From Spirochaetaceae bacterium (GTDB taxonomy: Bacteria; Spirochaetota; Spirochaetia; SZUA-6; Bin103), in the NCBI GenBank assembly GCA_028818385.1, contig JAPPNY010000210.1:62001-126000 (forward strand): 64,000 nucleotides of DNA. The letters run 5' to 3'. This document shows, in pieces, positions 1-8,985 of this stretch (the stretch's first letter is position 1; each line of letters begins with the position of its first letter). The notes beneath the pieces were generated by a model that was not told the DNA's origin, did not search any database, and saw nothing but the letters and a program-made list of their open reading frames with translations. The translations under genes and the position numbers were made by a program.

Positions 1-772
1 CCGGCAGCAGGTCGGTGATCGAGGTCAGGTGCAGCGCCACCGGCTGCGGTATGGTCCCGCGCACCTCGGCGTACCAGTCAACGCGGTCCTGCGGCATGGG
101 ACTCTCGAAGGTGACGCGGTCCAGGCCGTCCAGCGAGCGCGACACCTCGCGCGTGCCCTCCGGATGGTGGAACCGTTCGTTGGGGTCGAGCACGATCGGG
201 AAGTGCGGGGCCACCTCGCGAACGGCCGCCACGCGCTCCGCGATCGGGTCGCCGAGCGCGCACTTCATCTTCATGCCCCGGAAGCCCAAATCGAGTCCCG
301 TCTGCGCCCGCGCGGCGGTGTCTTCCGGCGTCCCGCGGCCCATCCAGAAGTCCACCGGGACGCGGTCGATCTTCTTGCCGCCCAGCAGGTGGTGGACCGG
401 CACGCCCAGGTGCCTGCCGAGCAGGTCGAGCCACGCCATCTCGTACGCTTCGTAGATGATGTAGGACTCGTAGTCGTCCGAGTGGGGCAGCGGCAGGTTG
501 CCGACCGGCAGGTCGATCAGCTCCTTGCCGATCATCAGGTCGGCCTGCTCGCGCAACGGGCCGTACAGGTCGCCGCGGCGCGGTTCACCCAGCCCGACCA
601 AGCCGCTGTCGGCCTCCAGCTCGATGATCCACTTGGGGAACTCCCAGAAGTTCAGCGAGCGGCCGGTCACCGGGTCGGGCGCGCACAGCTTGTCGTCCAC
701 CCCTTCCGAGTGCACGACGCCCGGCCGCATCGGCACCACAACTTGGTGGATCCGCACGTCGACGATCTTCAT
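1..772 (-). CDS. Mandelate racemase/muconate lactonizing enzyme family protein (3' end cut by window edge)
   Basis: The frame opens at an ATG (770-772) and runs off the window start without a stop, so only the first 257 residues are visible. It is an enolase-superfamily protein: the N-terminal capping domain is followed by the barrel with a K168-x-K170 motif in RGMKMKC, first metal ligand D196 in VLDPNER and second ligand E223 in FESP. Family members abstract an alpha proton from carboxylate sugars, typically dehydrating aldonates to 2-keto-3-deoxy acids. The position where the third Glu/Asp ligand is expected reads PVALHLTS, with His248. It is the last visible gene of a minus-strand importer operon, 44 bases after a glycoside hydrolase, so a sugar-acid dehydratase is likely. 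The exact substrate cannot be read. Confidence 0.85.
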   Translation of the reverse strand, partial: MKIVDVRIHQVVVPMRPGVVHSEGVDDKLCAPDPVTGRSLNFWEFPKWIIELEADSGLVGLGEPRRGDLYGPLREQADLMIGKELIDLPVGNLPLPHSDDYESYIIYEAYEMAWLDLLGRHLGVPVHHLLGGKKIDRVPVDFWMGRGTPEDTAARAQTGLDLGFRGMKMKCALGDPIAERVAAVREVAPHFPIVLDPNERFHHPEGTREVSRSLDGLDRVTFESPMPQDRVDWYAEVRGTIPQPVALHLTSITDLLP

Positions 773-816
773 TGCTCAGTCTCCGGTTGCAGGGGTCGTC
801 GAGCCTTCGAGCGCCG

Positions 817-2715
817 TCATGGCGACACCGGGGTCTGCCAGGTGCCGTCGAAGTCGGGCGATCCGAGGATGCGGTAGCGCTCGCCCGGCAGGTCGAACTC
901 GGCGGCGATGCCGCAGGCGAACTCCGTGCGCTGCAGCGTGCCGTCCGGAGAGAGCAGCCGGTGGGCGGTCATCTCCGACAGGGCGATCGAGCGGTAGAAC
1001 GCGCGCCACGTTCGCAGCCACTCGAGTGCGCGTGCCGTGCGGCCGCTCCGCCAGTCGGCGACCGGGACCGGGTAGCCGTCACGCGGCGACAGCATCCAGT
1101 TCCAGGACGGCGGCGCCCCATACATCAGCTCGTAGAGCCGGTGCGAGCGGCTGGGGAACCAGTCGTAGAACGCTCCCTGGCCGGGGTCGCCCGAGAAGCC
1201 GGACATGCAGCAGTCATGGAACACGAGCTGGCACAACGGGATCGGCTCGCCCACCGGCCGATGCTCGGCGGCCTCGTCCTCCACGCGGGCGCTCAGCCGG
1301 TGGCCGCTCCAGTCCGTAAAGAAGAAGTGGTCGCAGTGCGGGATGGCCCAGAACTGGCGCAGCTCACCGGCCGGGATGATCCCCCGCCGGCGCGTCTCGT
1401 CGAAACAGGCCTGCTGGTGCTCGAACACCTGCCGGCGCGTCACCGGATGATCAGGCGAGAAGTTGCGCGGCGGAATGCTCGCCGCCGTGTAGCCGTCGAA
1501 GTAAAGCACGTCGAAGGGGAGGCCTCGCTCCTCCAGGCCGTCCAGCGCCGCAGAGGTGATCGCGAGCGCCGCGTGGGTGCCGAGATGGTCCGAGCGGGAT
1601 CCGTCGGCGTTCACCGCCCAGAACGACTCGTCATAGCCCGTGACGCCGGGGCTCTGCTCGCACGGGCGTATGAACCCCTGCGTGAGGCAGCCCAGCCCGC
1701 GCGCGCGGTTGGCGAAGTCGACCATCGGCGCCCAGCCGCCGTCCCCCGGCTCGTCGACCAGGAACGCCTGGTGGTTCTGGATCGGCGGCCGCCCGTCCGG
1801 GCCGCCCCACTTCGGGTAGAACAGGTTGACGCCGATGCCCTGGCTCCGTAGCCGGCGGAGGTCGGCCAGCACCCGCTCCGCGTCCGCGCCGTTCCACTCC
1901 GTCCAGCGGAACAGGACGTTGCCGGTGTAATCCCGGATGCGGGGCGATTCGTCCGCCTTCTCCTCCAGGGTTCGCACCAGTCCCTGCCTCTGCGCGGCGG
2001 CGCGGTAGCGCTTGGCCATCGCCACGTAGTCCAGGTCGCGCGCGAAGTGGAGAAGCAGCCGCCGGGGATAGGCCAGGGTGCCCAGCTCGTCCGCCCACGA
2101 GAAGTCCAGGATCGACCGGTCGCCCGGCAGGTGGTGAGCGCGGACCTCGGCGTCCCACCACGTGTCCACCGTGGCGCACAGCCCGGCGCCGTCGCGGGTC
2201 AGACCGAAGATCGGCAGCGACCAGCGCCCTCCGACCTGGACCGGCTCCGGCCCGCGGCCGGGCAGCGCGTCCGGGCAGTCGGCCGGGACCAGGTAGCCGG
2301 AGCCGTGCGACAGGACCAGGCAGCCGCCCTGCGCGGCCGGCCGCTCGAAGCGGTACAGGTGCTCGACGCGCTGTACGGCGTGCTCGCCGCCCGTCTGTTC
2401 GATCTCGATCAGAAGCTCGTCGTCGTCCGCGTCGAGGCCGATGCACAGCTCCAGCGCCACGTCCGCGCCGGGATAGTCGGAGAGCGTCATGCGCTGACCG
2501 CGGTAGCGTCCGTCGGCGAAGGGATGCGCCGAGCGCTGCCGCGCGTCGGCCAGGCCGAAGCGCGGCGCTGGCCCATGGCCGGTGTCGGCGCAGAACGCCG
2601 GCGGCAGCAGGCGCGAGCTCTCCCACAGCGGCTCGCCGTCGAGCCCGGACACCGTGAGCCGCAGCGCGTCGTCGATCGCGACCCTGACGCCGCGGCCCCG
2701 CAAATTCACCGGCAT
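817..2715 (-). CDS. Putative barrel-type glycoside hydrolase, GH101/DUF5696-like
   Basis: This 632-residue protein has no signal peptide and should be cytoplasmic. The first ~230 residues look like a beta-sandwich. A TIM-barrel-like part follows, with GVNLFYPKWGG, a carboxylate-bearing strand DVLYFDGYT, and HCDHFFFTDW. This arrangement resembles endo-alpha-N-acetylgalactosaminidase-like and DUF5696 proteins, but that is recognition by pattern only. The ATG has no strong Shine-Dalgarno sequence and lies 10 bases after the mannonate-dehydratase homologue, so translation is probably coupled within the operon. The context (importer upstream, enolase downstream) suggests that it trims an imported oligosaccharide. 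The substrate and family number are uncertain. Confidence 0.6.
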   Translation of the reverse strand: MPVNLRGRGVRVAIDDALRLTVSGLDGEPLWESSRLLPPAFCADTGHGPAPRFGLADARQRSAHPFADGRYRGQRMTLSDYPGADVALELCIGLDADDDELLIEIEQTGGEHAVQRVEHLYRFERPAAQGGCLVLSHGSGYLVPADCPDALPGRGPEPVQVGGRWSLPIFGLTRDGAGLCATVDTWWDAEVRAHHLPGDRSILDFSWADELGTLAYPRRLLLHFARDLDYVAMAKRYRAAAQRQGLVRTLEEKADESPRIRDYTGNVLFRWTEWNGADAERVLADLRRLRSQGIGVNLFYPKWGGPDGRPPIQNHQAFLVDEPGDGGWAPMVDFANRARGLGCLTQGFIRPCEQSPGVTGYDESFWAVNADGSRSDHLGTHAALAITSAALDGLEERGLPFDVLYFDGYTAASIPPRNFSPDHPVTRRQVFEHQQACFDETRRRGIIPAGELRQFWAIPHCDHFFFTDWSGHRLSARVEDEAAEHRPVGEPIPLCQLVFHDCCMSGFSGDPGQGAFYDWFPSRSHRLYELMYGAPPSWNWMLSPRDGYPVPVADWRSGRTARALEWLRTWRAFYRSIALSEMTAHRLLSPDGTLQRTEFACGIAAEFDLPGERYRILGSPDFDGTWQTPVSP

Positions 2716-2725
2716 TGGGGCAGCG

Positions 2726-3718
2726 TCATCCGGCGGCGTCCAGCGCTTCCAGCAGACCGCGCAGGTAGCCGATTGCGAACAGCCGGCCCTTCATCATGTA
2801 GCCGGGGTGGTCGTTGGACTCGCCGGCCATGGTCGGCACGTGATCGGGACGGACCGGGCCGTCGAAGCCGACCTCCCGGTAGGCGCGCAGGGCCGCGGCC
2901 ATGTCGGTCGGGCCGTCGTCCTGGAAGGTCTCGACGAAGCGCGAAGCGGTGCCGAGCACGTCGCGGAAGTGCACGAAGAAGATCTTGCGCTCCGCGCCGA
3001 AGCGGCGGATCGCCGCCGGTATGTCGGCGCCCATGGCCGTGAAGTTGCCCTGGCAGAAGGTGACGCCGTTGCACGGGCTCGGCACCAGGTTGATGGCGCG
3101 CTCCATGTTCTCGACGCTGCGCATGATCCGGCCGACGCCGCGGATCGGGGACAGCGGCGGGTCGTCGGGGTGCAGCGCCAGCTTCACGCCGTTCGCCTCC
3201 GCCACAGGAACGACCCGCTCGCTGAACCAGGCGAAGTTCTCCCAGAGCTGCTCCTCGCTGATCAGCAGCCCGTCCGGGCCGGGCGTCAGGCCTTCCGCCG
3301 CGGCGCGCCCGCGCGCCTCCATCGCGGCGTGGTCGTAGGCCGATGACAGCGCGCCGCCGCGCACCGGGACCGCCATGTCGGTGCGCAGCCAGCCGAACAC
3401 GGCCATGAAGTTCCAGCAGACCGCCTCCACGCCCGCGGCAGCCAGGTGCTCGAGCATCCGGCAGAAGCGGTCGGCCTCGCGGTCGCGCCCCGGCAGTCCG
3501 AGCTTCGCGTCCTCCATCGGCGTCGGTCCCTCGACCACCGACAGGCGCAACCCGGCGCCGGCGGCCCGTTCGCACAGCCGGTCCAGCGCCTCGCGGTCGG
3601 CCGCCGGTGTCCCGTCGGCGCCCAGCGGCACGCCGCACACTAGGTCGGTGACGCCCATCTGGCGGGCCAGTTCCCACCGTTCGCCCGGCTCGCCCGGCAT
3701 GTGCAGCGCCAGTCTCAT
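2726..3718 (-). CDS. Mannonate dehydratase family protein (UxuA-like)
   Basis: The 330-residue protein shows UxuA-family hallmarks on a xylose-isomerase-like barrel: KLGLPGRD near residue 75, LALHPDDPP, CQGNFTAMG, FFVHFRDV and VRPDHVPTM. UxuA dehydrates D-mannonate to 2-keto-3-deoxygluconate in glucuronate catabolism. The protein is shorter than E. coli UxuA (about 390 residues) but all metal-site motifs are present. It follows the YtcP-type permease in the same operon by about 20 bases. A homologue with the same motifs lies at 16689-17669. Specificity for mannonate rather than another aldonate is inferred. Confidence 0.8.
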   Translation of the reverse strand: MRLALHMPGEPGERWELARQMGVTDLVCGVPLGADGTPAADREALDRLCERAAGAGLRLSVVEGPTPMEDAKLGLPGRDREADRFCRMLEHLAAAGVEAVCWNFMAVFGWLRTDMAVPVRGGALSSAYDHAAMEARGRAAAEGLTPGPDGLLISEEQLWENFAWFSERVVPVAEANGVKLALHPDDPPLSPIRGVGRIMRSVENMERAINLVPSPCNGVTFCQGNFTAMGADIPAAIRRFGAERKIFFVHFRDVLGTASRFVETFQDDGPTDMAAALRAYREVGFDGPVRPDHVPTMAGESNDHPGYMMKGRLFAIGYLRGLLEALDAAG

Positions 3719-3737
3719 CCCATCATTCCTTGGGCCG

Positions 3738-4634
3738 TCATCCCTTGATGGAGCCGACCATCACGCCCTTGGCGAAATGCTTCTGGATGAACGGATAGAG
3801 GATCATCATCGGCACGCTGGCAACGACGATAAGCGCGAACTTGAGTGTCTGCAAGATCTCCGTGCTCTCCATCAGCGTGCGGATGTCGATGTCTCCCCCC
3901 GCCATCGCCTGCGCGATGATGCTCTCGTTGATGATCAGGATCCGCGCCAGCACGAGCTGCAGCGGGAACTTCGACTCGTCGAACAGGTACAGCAGGGCGT
4001 TGAAGTAGGTGTTCCAGTGGTCGATGGCGTACCACAGCACCAGCACCGCCAGGATCGGCCGCGACAGCGGCATCACCACCTGGGCGAGGAAGCGGAGGTC
4101 CGAGCAGCCGTCGATCTCCGACGCCTCGGTGAGCTCCTGCGGCAGGTTGGCGAAGTAGGTGCGCGCGACGATGGTGTTCCAGATGGACAGGCCGGCCGGC
4201 AGGATGACCGCCCAGCGCGTGTTGACCAGGCCCAGCGAGTTGACCACCAGGAACGTCGGCACGATGCCGCCCCGGAAGAACATCGGGATGAGCACGAAGA
4301 TGCCGATGATCGCCAGTCCGCGCAGGTCCTTTCGCGACAGGGGATAGGCCAGGCACACGGTCAGCACCAGGTTGAGCGAGGTGCCGGCCGTCACGTAGAA
4401 CAGGCTGTTGAGGAAGCCGGAGAGCACCAGCTTGTAGCGGAAGATGCGCTCGTAGCTCAGCAGCGTGAAGCCGCGGGGATAGACGGTGACGTCGCCGGCC
4501 AGGGTGTGATCGGAGCTGGAGAACGAGGAGGCGACCACGTTCAGCACCGGGACGACGATGAGCAGGCCGACGGTGACCAGCAGCAGCGTGTTGAAGACGT
4601 CGAACGCGCGGTCGCCGGCGCCCTCGCTACGCAT
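3738..4634 (-). CDS. Carbohydrate ABC transporter permease, YtcP/MalG type
   Basis: The 298-residue inner-membrane protein has six predicted membrane segments and the EAA loop that contacts the ATPase (QELTEASEIDGCSDLRFL). The C-terminus FAKGVMVGSIKG is typical of the YtcP/LplC branch, which pairs with LplB-type permeases and long binding proteins in oligosaccharide uptake. I take ATG 4634 as the start because the first hydrophobic segment begins about 17 residues later; the longer open frame upstream overlaps the real LplB-type gene. It lies 17 bases after that gene. No ATPase gene is adjacent. Confidence 0.9.
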   Translation of the reverse strand: MRSEGAGDRAFDVFNTLLLVTVGLLIVVPVLNVVASSFSSSDHTLAGDVTVYPRGFTLLSYERIFRYKLVLSGFLNSLFYVTAGTSLNLVLTVCLAYPLSRKDLRGLAIIGIFVLIPMFFRGGIVPTFLVVNSLGLVNTRWAVILPAGLSIWNTIVARTYFANLPQELTEASEIDGCSDLRFLAQVVMPLSRPILAVLVLWYAIDHWNTYFNALLYLFDESKFPLQLVLARILIINESIIAQAMAGGDIDIRTLMESTEILQTLKFALIVVASVPMMILYPFIQKHFAKGVMVGSIKG

Positions 4635-4651
4635 CGTGCGGCGCAGGCCGG

Positions 4652-5605
4652 CTACCACAGGCTGATCTCCGAGAGCCGTCTGGAGAGCAGGTTGGCCGAC
4701 ACGATGAGCACCAGGTTGATCACGCCGTTGAACAGGTCCACGGCCGCGCCCAGGCTGTAGTTGGTGTTCAGGACCCCGACCTTGTAGACGTAGGTGGCGA
4801 TGATCTCCGAGGAGGCCAGGTTGAGGGGGTTCTGCAGCAGGTACACCTTCTCGAACCCCAGCGTCATCGCGCTGCCGATCTCCAGGATCAGCAGGATGAC
4901 GATGGTGGCGCGGATGCCGGGGATGTCGACGTTCCGGATCTTCTGCAGCTTCGATGCGCCGTCGATCCGCGCCGCGTCGTAGAGCTCGACGTCGACGGCG
5001 GACAGGGCGGCGATGTAGATGACCGCCGCGAAGCCCATGTGCTGCCACACCTCGGAGAGGGCGTAGATGATCGCGAAGTACGACGGATCGGCGATCAGGC
5101 TGACCGTCTCCATCCCGAGCAGGTCGAAGAAGAAGCCGATGAACCCGAAGCGCGGATCCAGAAACGTCAGGATCATCCCCGCCATCACCACGGTCGAGAT
5201 GAAGTGCGGGGCGAAGGCGATCGTCTGGACCGCACGCCGCAGCTTCATCCAGCGCATCTCGTTCAGCGCCAGCGCCAGGACGATCGCTGCCGGAAAAGCG
5301 AAGGCGATGCGCACGAATGCGATGACGACGGTGTTGCGGACGATGTTCCAGAACTGGAACGACCCCAGCAGGCGCTCGAACTCCCGGAATCCCACCCAGG
5401 GGCTTCCGTGGATGCCCTTGAGCACGCTGAAGTTCTTGAAGGCGATCACCACGCCGTACATCGGCGCGTACAGGAAGATCAGCATCCAGGCGATCGGGAT
5501 CGCCATCAGCAGGTAGAGCTGCCAGTGCTTCCTGAAAACGGTCGAGAAGGGCCGCTTGCCGATGCGCGGCCGTCCCAGGGCGGGTCGCCGCTCAGACAGC
5601 GTCAT
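4652..5605 (-). CDS. ABC transporter permease, LplB type
   Basis: The 317-residue inner-membrane permease has six predicted membrane segments. LplB-type features are YLLMAIPIAWMLIFLYAPMYG near residue 35, the EAA loop DAARIDGASKLQKIRNVDIP and the C-terminal LLSRRLSEISLW. It partners the downstream YtcP-type permease and the upstream binding protein, an arrangement used for import of complex oligosaccharides, often uronate-containing. It is preceded by a strong intercistronic hairpin (5632-5659). Confidence 0.9.
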   Translation of the reverse strand: MTLSERRPALGRPRIGKRPFSTVFRKHWQLYLLMAIPIAWMLIFLYAPMYGVVIAFKNFSVLKGIHGSPWVGFREFERLLGSFQFWNIVRNTVVIAFVRIAFAFPAAIVLALALNEMRWMKLRRAVQTIAFAPHFISTVVMAGMILTFLDPRFGFIGFFFDLLGMETVSLIADPSYFAIIYALSEVWQHMGFAAVIYIAALSAVDVELYDAARIDGASKLQKIRNVDIPGIRATIVILLILEIGSAMTLGFEKVYLLQNPLNLASSEIIATYVYKVGVLNTNYSLGAAVDLFNGVINLVLIVSANLLSRRLSEISLW

Positions 5606-5631
5606 GGACGCTCTTGATGTGACGAAGGGGA

Positions 5632-5659
5632 CGGGAGCCGCCGACGGCGGCGGCTCCCG
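5632..5659 (-). promoter_or_regulatory. Intercistronic hairpin between binding protein and permease
   Basis: A perfect 12-bp GC-rich stem (arm CGGGAGCCGCCG) with a 4-base loop lies between the binding-protein stop at 5682 and the permease start at 5605. There is no U-tract, so it is unlikely to be a full terminator. In importer operons such stems commonly stabilise the upstream mRNA or partly attenuate, giving more binding protein than permease. That role is inferred from position. Confidence 0.6.
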
Positions 5660-5681
5660 ATAAACACTCGAACCCTGAACG

Positions 5682-7298
5682 TTACAGCGTGGCCTGCAGG
5701 ATCGACGTGACCTCGGCCAGACCGATCTTGACCAGGTCGTTCACGTAGGCGTCCCAGTCGCTGTCCAGGTCGCGCTCTCCGGTCACGAACAGTGCGGCCT
5801 GCTGCTCGACGAAGGTGCGCAGCTCCGCGGAGATCTGCGCCACCCGGCGGGCGTCGTCCGGAGCCAGGTAGATGAAGTCCGAGAACATGCTGATGCCGGT
5901 CGCGTCCTTGACCGGCTCGTACACGTCCCTGGTGGACACGTTCAGGAGCCGCTCCAGCACGTTCACCTCGCCTTCGAACCCGATGCCGAAGCCGAAGTCC
6001 GGGGTCGGGAAGAAGACCGGGAACTCCCACTTGACGTCTCCCGTTCCCGGGCGTTCCAGGGCCACGACCGCGGCCTGCCCGCCCAGCACGTTCTCCTCGC
6101 CCGCTTCGGCCTTGCGCCACAGGTTGGCGCCGTGGGTGACGTGGTTGGAGCCCTCGAACGAGAAGGCCCAGTTCATGATCTGCATGGCGACGTCGATCTC
6201 CGCGTCACCGGCCTTGTCGGTGATGGAGAAGGTACCGGCCTCACCGCCGAGGCGGCGGGTGCCGAACGGATAGCCGGCCGCCGTCCGGATCCCGGTGGGT
6301 CCCCGCAGCGGCGGAAGCGGCGAGTAATCCTCAGCCCGCGGGTTGCCCCCGCCGAACGCGACCATCGGGCCGCCGGCCGGGAAGGAGCCGATGACGACGT
6401 CCTTGGGATCGTCGCTGGATCCGCCCATGGCGCTGAGCTGGTCGCCGGTCTGCACGAAGGCGTTGAGGTCGAGCGACCCTTCCTCGAACAGCCCGTTCAT
6501 GAAGCGCAGCGCGTCACGCCAGCGGCCGTCGGCGTACGGGAAGTAGATTCGGTTGCCGTGCACACCGAACAGCTTGGTGCCGGAGCCGGCGGCGGCGTAG
6601 GGGACGAACGCCTGGCCGATGAAGTAGATGGGATTGGTGTACCAGCCGTTGGTGGCGCCGGTGAGCGGCACCTCGTCCTGCTGGCCGTTGCCGTTGGGGT
6701 CCTGGGTCTTGAACGCACGCAGAGCGTCCCGGTACTCGTCCGGCGTGGCCGGCATGTCCAGTCCCAGCGCGTCCAGCCAGGCCTGGTTGATCCAGAACTT
6801 CTGATAGATCGAGCAGTGGTAGCAGCCGCCCGAGCCGCCGCCGGTCAGGACGTAGATGTTGCCGTCCGGAGCGGTGATCTCCTGCCGCAGCTTCGGGAAC
6901 TCCCGGAACCCGCTCAGGATGTCCGGGGTGCTCTCCTCCGTCAGATAGGAGTTGAGCGGGATCAGGACCTTGCCCTCGACCCCGAACTCCAGCTCGTCGG
7001 CCGGCACGAACGGGGCGTTCATGAAGACCGACGGATACCTGCCGCTGGTCAGGAGCAGCGTGATCTGCTGCTTGGCTCCCTCCAGCGGGATGACGATGAA
7101 GTCGAACTCGACGTTGAACGTCTCCTCGATCAGGTCGGTGAGCCGGTTGTCCTCGATGGACGCGATCCAGGGCGGTTGCGTCGCGGCAGCGCTGAGCATG
7201 ACGGGCCCGCCGCCTTCCGATTCGGCCTCCGTGGTCGCGGTCGCGAACAGCAGGGCCGCGACCGACAACAGCACTGGAACGAGACAGAGCTTCTTCAC
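5682..7298 (-). CDS. Extracellular solute-binding protein of oligosaccharide ABC importer (LplA-like)
   Basis: I choose GTG 7298 because an AGAGGAG Shine-Dalgarno sequence lies seven bases upstream and the following 20 residues form a signal peptide (VKKLCLVPVLLSVAALLF). The mature protein starts in an acidic, Glu-rich stretch without a lipobox Cys, so it should be periplasmic. The 538-residue length and motifs such as DPNGNGQQDEVPLTGATN (a calcium-loop-like segment) match the long LplA-type binding proteins that pair with LplB/YtcP permeases. It is the first gene of the operon and is divergent from the fucosidase, with 173 bases between them. The ligand is unknown; the operon content points to a uronate- or aldonate-bearing glycan. 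Confidence 0.88.
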   Translation of the reverse strand: MKKLCLVPVLLSVAALLFATATTEAESEGGGPVMLSAAATQPPWIASIEDNRLTDLIEETFNVEFDFIVIPLEGAKQQITLLLTSGRYPSVFMNAPFVPADELEFGVEGKVLIPLNSYLTEESTPDILSGFREFPKLRQEITAPDGNIYVLTGGGSGGCYHCSIYQKFWINQAWLDALGLDMPATPDEYRDALRAFKTQDPNGNGQQDEVPLTGATNGWYTNPIYFIGQAFVPYAAAGSGTKLFGVHGNRIYFPYADGRWRDALRFMNGLFEEGSLDLNAFVQTGDQLSAMGGSSDDPKDVVIGSFPAGGPMVAFGGGNPRAEDYSPLPPLRGPTGIRTAAGYPFGTRRLGGEAGTFSITDKAGDAEIDVAMQIMNWAFSFEGSNHVTHGANLWRKAEAGEENVLGGQAAVVALERPGTGDVKWEFPVFFPTPDFGFGIGFEGEVNVLERLLNVSTRDVYEPVKDATGISMFSDFIYLAPDDARRVAQISAELRTFVEQQAALFVTGERDLDSDWDAYVNDLVKIGLAEVTSILQATL

Positions 7299-7471
7299 AG
7301 GGATACTCCTCTTTGCTGGGAATGAACGTTGTGCGGACCGTGTCGGTGGCACCAGCCGAGGCGGGTCCGTCGGGCAGGCTGTCACAACAGGGATGCGCGC
7401 GCAAGCCGCGGCGGCCGCGGCCGGCCTTGCCGCCGGCGCGGCTGACCCGACAGACTCCGCAGCGGATCCCG

Positions 7472-8956
7472 ATGCCATCGACCCGCTACGAACCGACTTG
7501 GCGCAGCCTGCGCGAGCACCCGACGCCGCAGTGGTTCCGCGACGCCAAGTTCGGGATCTACACCCACTGGGGAGTCTACTCGGTGCCGGGATTCGGCAGC
7601 TCGGGCGCCGCCAGCAACGCCACCTGGTACCCGCACCGCATGTACGTGGACGGCAGCCCGCACCAACGGCACCACCTCGCCACCTACGGGTCGCTGGACC
7701 GGTTCGGTTACAAGGATTTCATACCTCTGTTCACGGCGCCGAGGTTCGACCCCGACGAGTGGGCGGAGCTGTTCAAGGCGGCCGGCGCGCGCTTCGCCGG
7801 CCCGGTGGGCGAGCACCACGACGGCTTCTCCCTGTGGGCGACCGCCCGGACCGAGTGGCACGCCGGCCGCCTGGGGCCGAAGCGTGATGTCCTCGCCGCG
7901 CTGGAGCGGTCGATCCGCGCGGCCGGGATGCGCTACCTGGTCGCCCTGCACCACGCCGAGCACTGGTGGTTCTACCCGCACTGGCGGCGGGACTACGACA
8001 CCGGCGGCTCGGACGCGTCGAGCCTCTACGGCGAGCGGCACAACCTGGAATTCTCCGCCGGCGTCCCGGAGGTGGAATTCGAGCGCTCGGCCGGCGACCT
8101 GATGGCGCACTGGTGGGTGCAGGATCAGCCGAGCGCGGCGTTCTGCGATCAGTGGATGGGCAAGACCCGCGAGGTGATCGACCGCTTCAACCCGGACCTG
8201 CTGTGGTTCGACTTCGGCATCAACTGGATCCGCGAGCGCTACCTCCTCGACCTGCTGGCCTACTACTACAACCGGGCGGTCGACTGGGGCGGGGAGGTGG
8301 CGGTCACCTACAAGCACCACCACCTGGTGCCGGGCAGCGCCGTGGTCGACCTGGAGCTGGGCCGCTTCGCCGGCCTCACGTACCACGACTGGCTGACCGA
8401 CACCTCGATCGACGCGCAGGGCATGTGGGCCTACGTGGAAGGCGTGCCGTTCAAGACGGTCGCGCAGATCGTCCACAACCTGGTCGACAACGTGGCCAAG
8501 AACGGCTACCTCCTGCTCAACGTCGGCCCGCGCGCGGACGGCAGCATTCCGGAGGAGGCGCAGGAGGTGCTGCGCGGCATCGGCCGCTGGCTTGCCATCA
8601 ACGGCGAGGCGATCTTCGACACCACGCCCTGGAAGCTGTTCGGCGAGGGCCCGAACACCGTGACCGGCGGCGACCGCATCAGCGAGAAACGGAGTTCCAT
8701 CAGTTACACGGGCGAAGACGTCCGCTACACGTGCAAGGGGAACGCGCTATACGCCACCTGCCTGGGCCGGACGGCCGGCGAGGTGATCCTGCGCGACGCG
8801 GCCGAGTACCTGCACCCCGGCGAGGTGGCCGCCGTAGCCGCGCTCGGCTCCGACGAGCCGCTGGCGTTCGAGCAGACGCGCCGCGAGCTGCGCATCCGCG
8901 CCCCGCGGCAGGCCCCGTCGGACGGGGCGGTGGCGTTCAGGATCACCCGGCGCTGA
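7472..8956 (+). CDS. Alpha-L-fucosidase, GH29
   Basis: The 494-residue retaining fucosidase shows the GH29 pattern: FRDAKFGIYTHWGVYSVPG at residues 22-40, GPVGEHHDGFSLW, the nucleophile strand LLWFDFG with D247, and NGYLLLNVGPRADGSIPE. It would release alpha-L-fucose from glycan ends. No signal peptide is visible, so it is predicted to be cytoplasmic. I prefer ATG 7472 because the fold begins directly after it; the upstream in-frame extension is Arg/Pro-rich and lies in the divergent intergenic region. It heads a two-gene unit with the GH2 gene 29 bases downstream. Confidence 0.92.
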   Translation: MPSTRYEPTWRSLREHPTPQWFRDAKFGIYTHWGVYSVPGFGSSGAASNATWYPHRMYVDGSPHQRHHLATYGSLDRFGYKDFIPLFTAPRFDPDEWAELFKAAGARFAGPVGEHHDGFSLWATARTEWHAGRLGPKRDVLAALERSIRAAGMRYLVALHHAEHWWFYPHWRRDYDTGGSDASSLYGERHNLEFSAGVPEVEFERSAGDLMAHWWVQDQPSAAFCDQWMGKTREVIDRFNPDLLWFDFGINWIRERYLLDLLAYYYNRAVDWGGEVAVTYKHHHLVPGSAVVDLELGRFAGLTYHDWLTDTSIDAQGMWAYVEGVPFKTVAQIVHNLVDNVAKNGYLLLNVGPRADGSIPEEAQEVLRGIGRWLAINGEAIFDTTPWKLFGEGPNTVTGGDRISEKRSSISYTGEDVRYTCKGNALYATCLGRTAGEVILRDAAEYLHPGEVAAVAALGSDEPLAFEQTRRELRIRAPRQAPSDGAVAFRITRR

Positions 8957-8973
8957 CGGCGCCGGAGCCGTGG

Positions 8974-8979
8974 CATAGT
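8974..8979 (+). promoter_or_regulatory. -10-like hexamer for possible leaderless GH2 mRNA
   Basis: CATAGT lies six bases before the GH2 ATG and no Shine-Dalgarno sequence is present. The spacing fits transcription starting at or next to the start codon. No -35 consensus is visible. Confidence 0.3.
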
Positions 8980-8985
8980 CGCGCC

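Noticed and set aside
3375..4760. 461-codon plus-strand frame rich in Gln, His, Arg and Asp
   Set aside because: It is an antisense shadow of the mannonate-dehydratase and permease genes; the composition is typical of complement frames.
7313..7471. 53-residue N-terminal extension of the fucosidase
   Set aside because: It is Arg/Pro-rich, overlaps the divergent promoter region and the binding-protein ribosome site zone, and is not part of the GH29 fold.
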